Virus record (IMG/VR): IMGVR_UViG_3300007345_000283
Span: 1-23,795 of that record
From: a virus
Strand: one strand, 5' to 3'
DNA length: 23,795 nucleotides
Shown here: positions 21,966-23,795 of the stretch, in pieces
How positions within the stretch are numbered: the stretch's first letter is position 1
Layout of the letters: every line of letters starts with the position of its first letter
Program-made: the position numbers and the translations under genes
The notes under the pieces: generated by a model
What the model was told of the DNA's origin: nothing
Database searches by the model: none
The model's input: only the letters and a program-made list of their open reading frames with translations

Positions 21966-23519
21966 ATGGAACAGGAGCTCTTAAAAATATTTGAGGGTAA
22001 TTCTGAACTGTTCATCACTACCTCTCTAACTGGAGAGGTAGATGAACGGGGAAAGACAGTAGGCCAAACACTCACGGTCCACGAACCAGTTACTCTTAAA
22101 ATCTGGAAGGAACATTTAGAAGGTACGAAGCGTATAGGTATCAAACCTGAAAAGGATGATATGTGTAAGTGGGGATGTATAGATATTGACCCACAAAGTT
22201 ATAAAGATTATTCACAAAAAAAAGTTATAGATATTCTTAGGGACAATCAATTACCATTAGTACCAGTAAGATCAAAATCAGGTGGACTTCATTTGTTTTT
22301 GTTTTTAGATAATTGGTATCCAGTAAAAGATGTTTTAAAAAAATTACATGAATGGAATAAAAATTTCTTTCAAGCATTAGAAGTATTTCCAATGAATAAA
22401 TGCATGAATATGCCTTACTTTAATATGAATGCTACTACTGAGTTTGCATACAATGAATCCAATACTCCAGTTATGATTGGAACATTTATTGAAATAATTA
22501 GAAATAAAACTTTATCGTTAGATAAATTACAAAATATAAAAGTAAAAGAATATGAACCTGAAGAGGATTGGAAACACTATCCACCTTGTGTTCAAAAAAT
22601 GATTATGGATAAATGGTCTGGTAACCATCGTAATGATTTACTTTACAATGTGGGTGTACTTGAGATGAAGAAGTCTGATGGCAAAATTACAATTGAAGAG
22701 ATGAGAACAATACTTCAAAAAAGAAACCAAGAAATATTTGTAACACCAATGGATCCTAGAGAGATAGATAACTCTGTAGCAAAATCTGTAATTAAAAAAG
22801 ACTACAACTATAAGTGTCCACCAAAGCTTGGTGCTATTACTCCAATATGTAACAAAGATTTATGTAAGTTTAGAAAACTTGGTATTGGTTCACAAGTCCC
22901 AGATTTAATTGATGACTTTGAAGAAATAGAATTTATTAGAAGCACAAAATCAATTGAATATTCTTTTGTATTTCAAGGAGAGAAAATAGTAATTGGTCCA
23001 GAAGATATGAAAGATGAAAAATCATTTAGAGTAAAACTTTTAAGATATGGAATTTATTGGGTCACTTTACCAAGACCTAGAAGTGGTCCTTCTCCTTTTG
23101 AAATGCTTATATCAACTATTGTTAAGAAAGCAGTAGAGAATGAGAAGATGAAATTTGAAGATACACTAGGAGAAGAGAAATACAATTTTCTTAAAAAATT
23201 CTTTGAAAGCCATATTGAGGAAGATGACTTTGATAAGCTGCAAGATAACTATGTGGTCTTAGATTCTAAAACAAATGTGTGTTACTTTAAAAAAATTACT
23301 TTTGAAAAGTTCTTAGGTAATGATAAAACATTTAAGAGTGCAGCAGAGGCTATGCACTTATTAGGTTGTGAAAGAATAGATTATCATGAGGGTGTTAAAA
23401 ATGTATGGTCTGTCGAAATGCCTAAGTTCGTAGATTATAAAAAAGCAAGTAAACCAAAAGAAAAGAAAACAATATCGGAGATGGATGAAGAATTCCACAC
23501 AGGAAAGTTTAGAACTTAA
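21966..23519 (+). CDS. Archaeo-eukaryotic primase-superfamily protein (TOTE/PrimPol-like)
   Basis: This 517-residue protein has the primase catalytic pattern GCIDIDPQSYKD (70-81) with D73 and D75, and RSKSGGLHLFLFLD (102-115) with S105 and H109. This is the hhhDhD plus sGGxH pattern of AEP enzymes. A second region (about 200-310) holds PPCVQKMI with C208, RNDLLYNVGV, and YKCPPKLGAITPICNKDLCKF with C284, C295 and C300, ending RKLGIG. Four conserved Cys could bind a metal or an Fe-S cluster, as in priming accessory domains. The last 200 residues are unassigned and lack a helicase P-loop, so unwinding must come from another protein. It likely makes primers for phage DNA replication. Confidence 0.75.
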   Translation: MEQELLKIFEGNSELFITTSLTGEVDERGKTVGQTLTVHEPVTLKIWKEHLEGTKRIGIKPEKDDMCKWGCIDIDPQSYKDYSQKKVIDILRDNQLPLVPVRSKSGGLHLFLFLDNWYPVKDVLKKLHEWNKNFFQALEVFPMNKCMNMPYFNMNATTEFAYNESNTPVMIGTFIEIIRNKTLSLDKLQNIKVKEYEPEEDWKHYPPCVQKMIMDKWSGNHRNDLLYNVGVLEMKKSDGKITIEEMRTILQKRNQEIFVTPMDPREIDNSVAKSVIKKDYNYKCPPKLGAITPICNKDLCKFRKLGIGSQVPDLIDDFEEIEFIRSTKSIEYSFVFQGEKIVIGPEDMKDEKSFRVKLLRYGIYWVTLPRPRSGPSPFEMLISTIVKKAVENEKMKFEDTLGEEKYNFLKKFFESHIEEDDFDKLQDNYVVLDSKTNVCYFKKITFEKFLGNDKTFKSAAEAMHLLGCERIDYHEGVKNVWSVEMPKFVDYKKASKPKEKKTISEMDEEFHTGKFRT

Positions 23520-23795
23520 AATATTAAAAGAACTTTATCACAAAACCATAAAGATCTTTGGTCCTCCCGGTACAGGCAAAACATATACATTAATAGAAAA
23601 AGTTTTAAAAAGTTATTTAAGAAAAGGTATTAGACCACAAGAGATAGCCTATCTATCATTTACAAATAAAGCAGTTAACACTGCAGTAAGAAGAGCTATG
23701 GAATCTTTTCCAAAGTATAGCACTGAGGATTTTTCTAGATTCAAAACATTACATACTTATTGTAGAAGATATTTTCCTGAAGAAGTATTTGACCC
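23485..23795 (+). CDS. Superfamily 1 helicase (UvrD/Rep type), N-terminal part only
   Basis: ATG 23485 overlaps the primase end by 35 bases and the frame stays open to the window edge (103 codons). The visible part has IKIFGPPGTGKTYTLIEKV (22-40, Walker A), IAYLSFTNKAVNTAVRRAM (55-73, motif Ia) and FKTLHTYCRRYF (84-95, motif Ib-like). This order and the FTNKA motif are typical of UvrD/PcrA-type 3'-5' DNA helicases. It would supply the unwinding activity missing from the primase. The rest of the gene lies outside the window. Confidence 0.85.
   Translation, partial: MKNSTQESLELKILKELYHKTIKIFGPPGTGKTYTLIEKVLKSYLRKGIRPQEIAYLSFTNKAVNTAVRRAMESFPKYSTEDFSRFKTLHTYCRRYFPEEVFD

Noticed and set aside
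1-23795. tRNA genes, insertion sequences, integrase or attachment sites
   Set aside because: None could be identified by eye; almost all of the window is covered by overlapping or abutting coding regions.

Overview
The window is a contiguous 23.8 kb piece of a low-GC, tightly packed, tailed-phage genome. Nearly every gene is on the + strand, most neighbours abut or overlap by 1 to 35 bases, and intergenic gaps stay below about 75 bases. The AT-rich codon use, the short-tailed (podovirus-type) virion gene set and several protein types that I recognise from pelagiphages and uncultured marine phage metagenome genomes suggest a podovirus of a low-GC marine alphaproteobacterium such as SAR11. The host is an inference; nothing in the window proves it. 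Terminase, portal, capsid, DNA polymerase and an obvious endolysin are not present here and presumably lie outside the window.

Layout. 1-4790: end of the head/connector region and tail-fibre region (two adaptor-like connector proteins, small virion proteins, a beta-repeat protein, a repeat-containing glycine-rich fibre and its partner). 4828-6679: first cargo island, a DUF6065-like protein and two different Fe(II)/2-oxoglutarate oxygenases. 6709-9676: a 716-residue tail protein and four small genes, one encoding a 42-residue very basic protein. 9677-12068: second cargo island, a GT-B glycosyltransferase, a third 2OG oxygenase and a GT-A glycosyltransferase. 12104-17828: a block of five genes that looks like the internal virion/DNA-ejection set, including an 893-residue protein, followed by a small C-terminally anchored membrane protein. 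18030-19159: a RecB/Cas4-like nuclease and an adenine methyltransferase that is split or chimeric. 19122-20528: a SNF2-type helicase, the only convincing gene on the - strand. 20602-23795: replication block with a conserved unknown protein, a putative ssDNA-binding protein, an archaeo-eukaryotic-type primase and the start of a superfamily 1 helicase.

How it may work together. The right-hand block (nuclease, SNF2 helicase, SSB-like protein, primase, SF1 helicase) is a replication/recombination module. The left-hand block builds the virion. Inserted in the virion block are six genes of oxygenase, glycosyltransferase or DUF6065 type, which together could hydroxylate and glycosylate a virion protein, a surface glycan or DNA. 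That combination, and the methyltransferase with an RF2-like UUU UGA C junction, are the two parts most worth follow-up. All family assignments are from reading the translations by eye; no database search was run.
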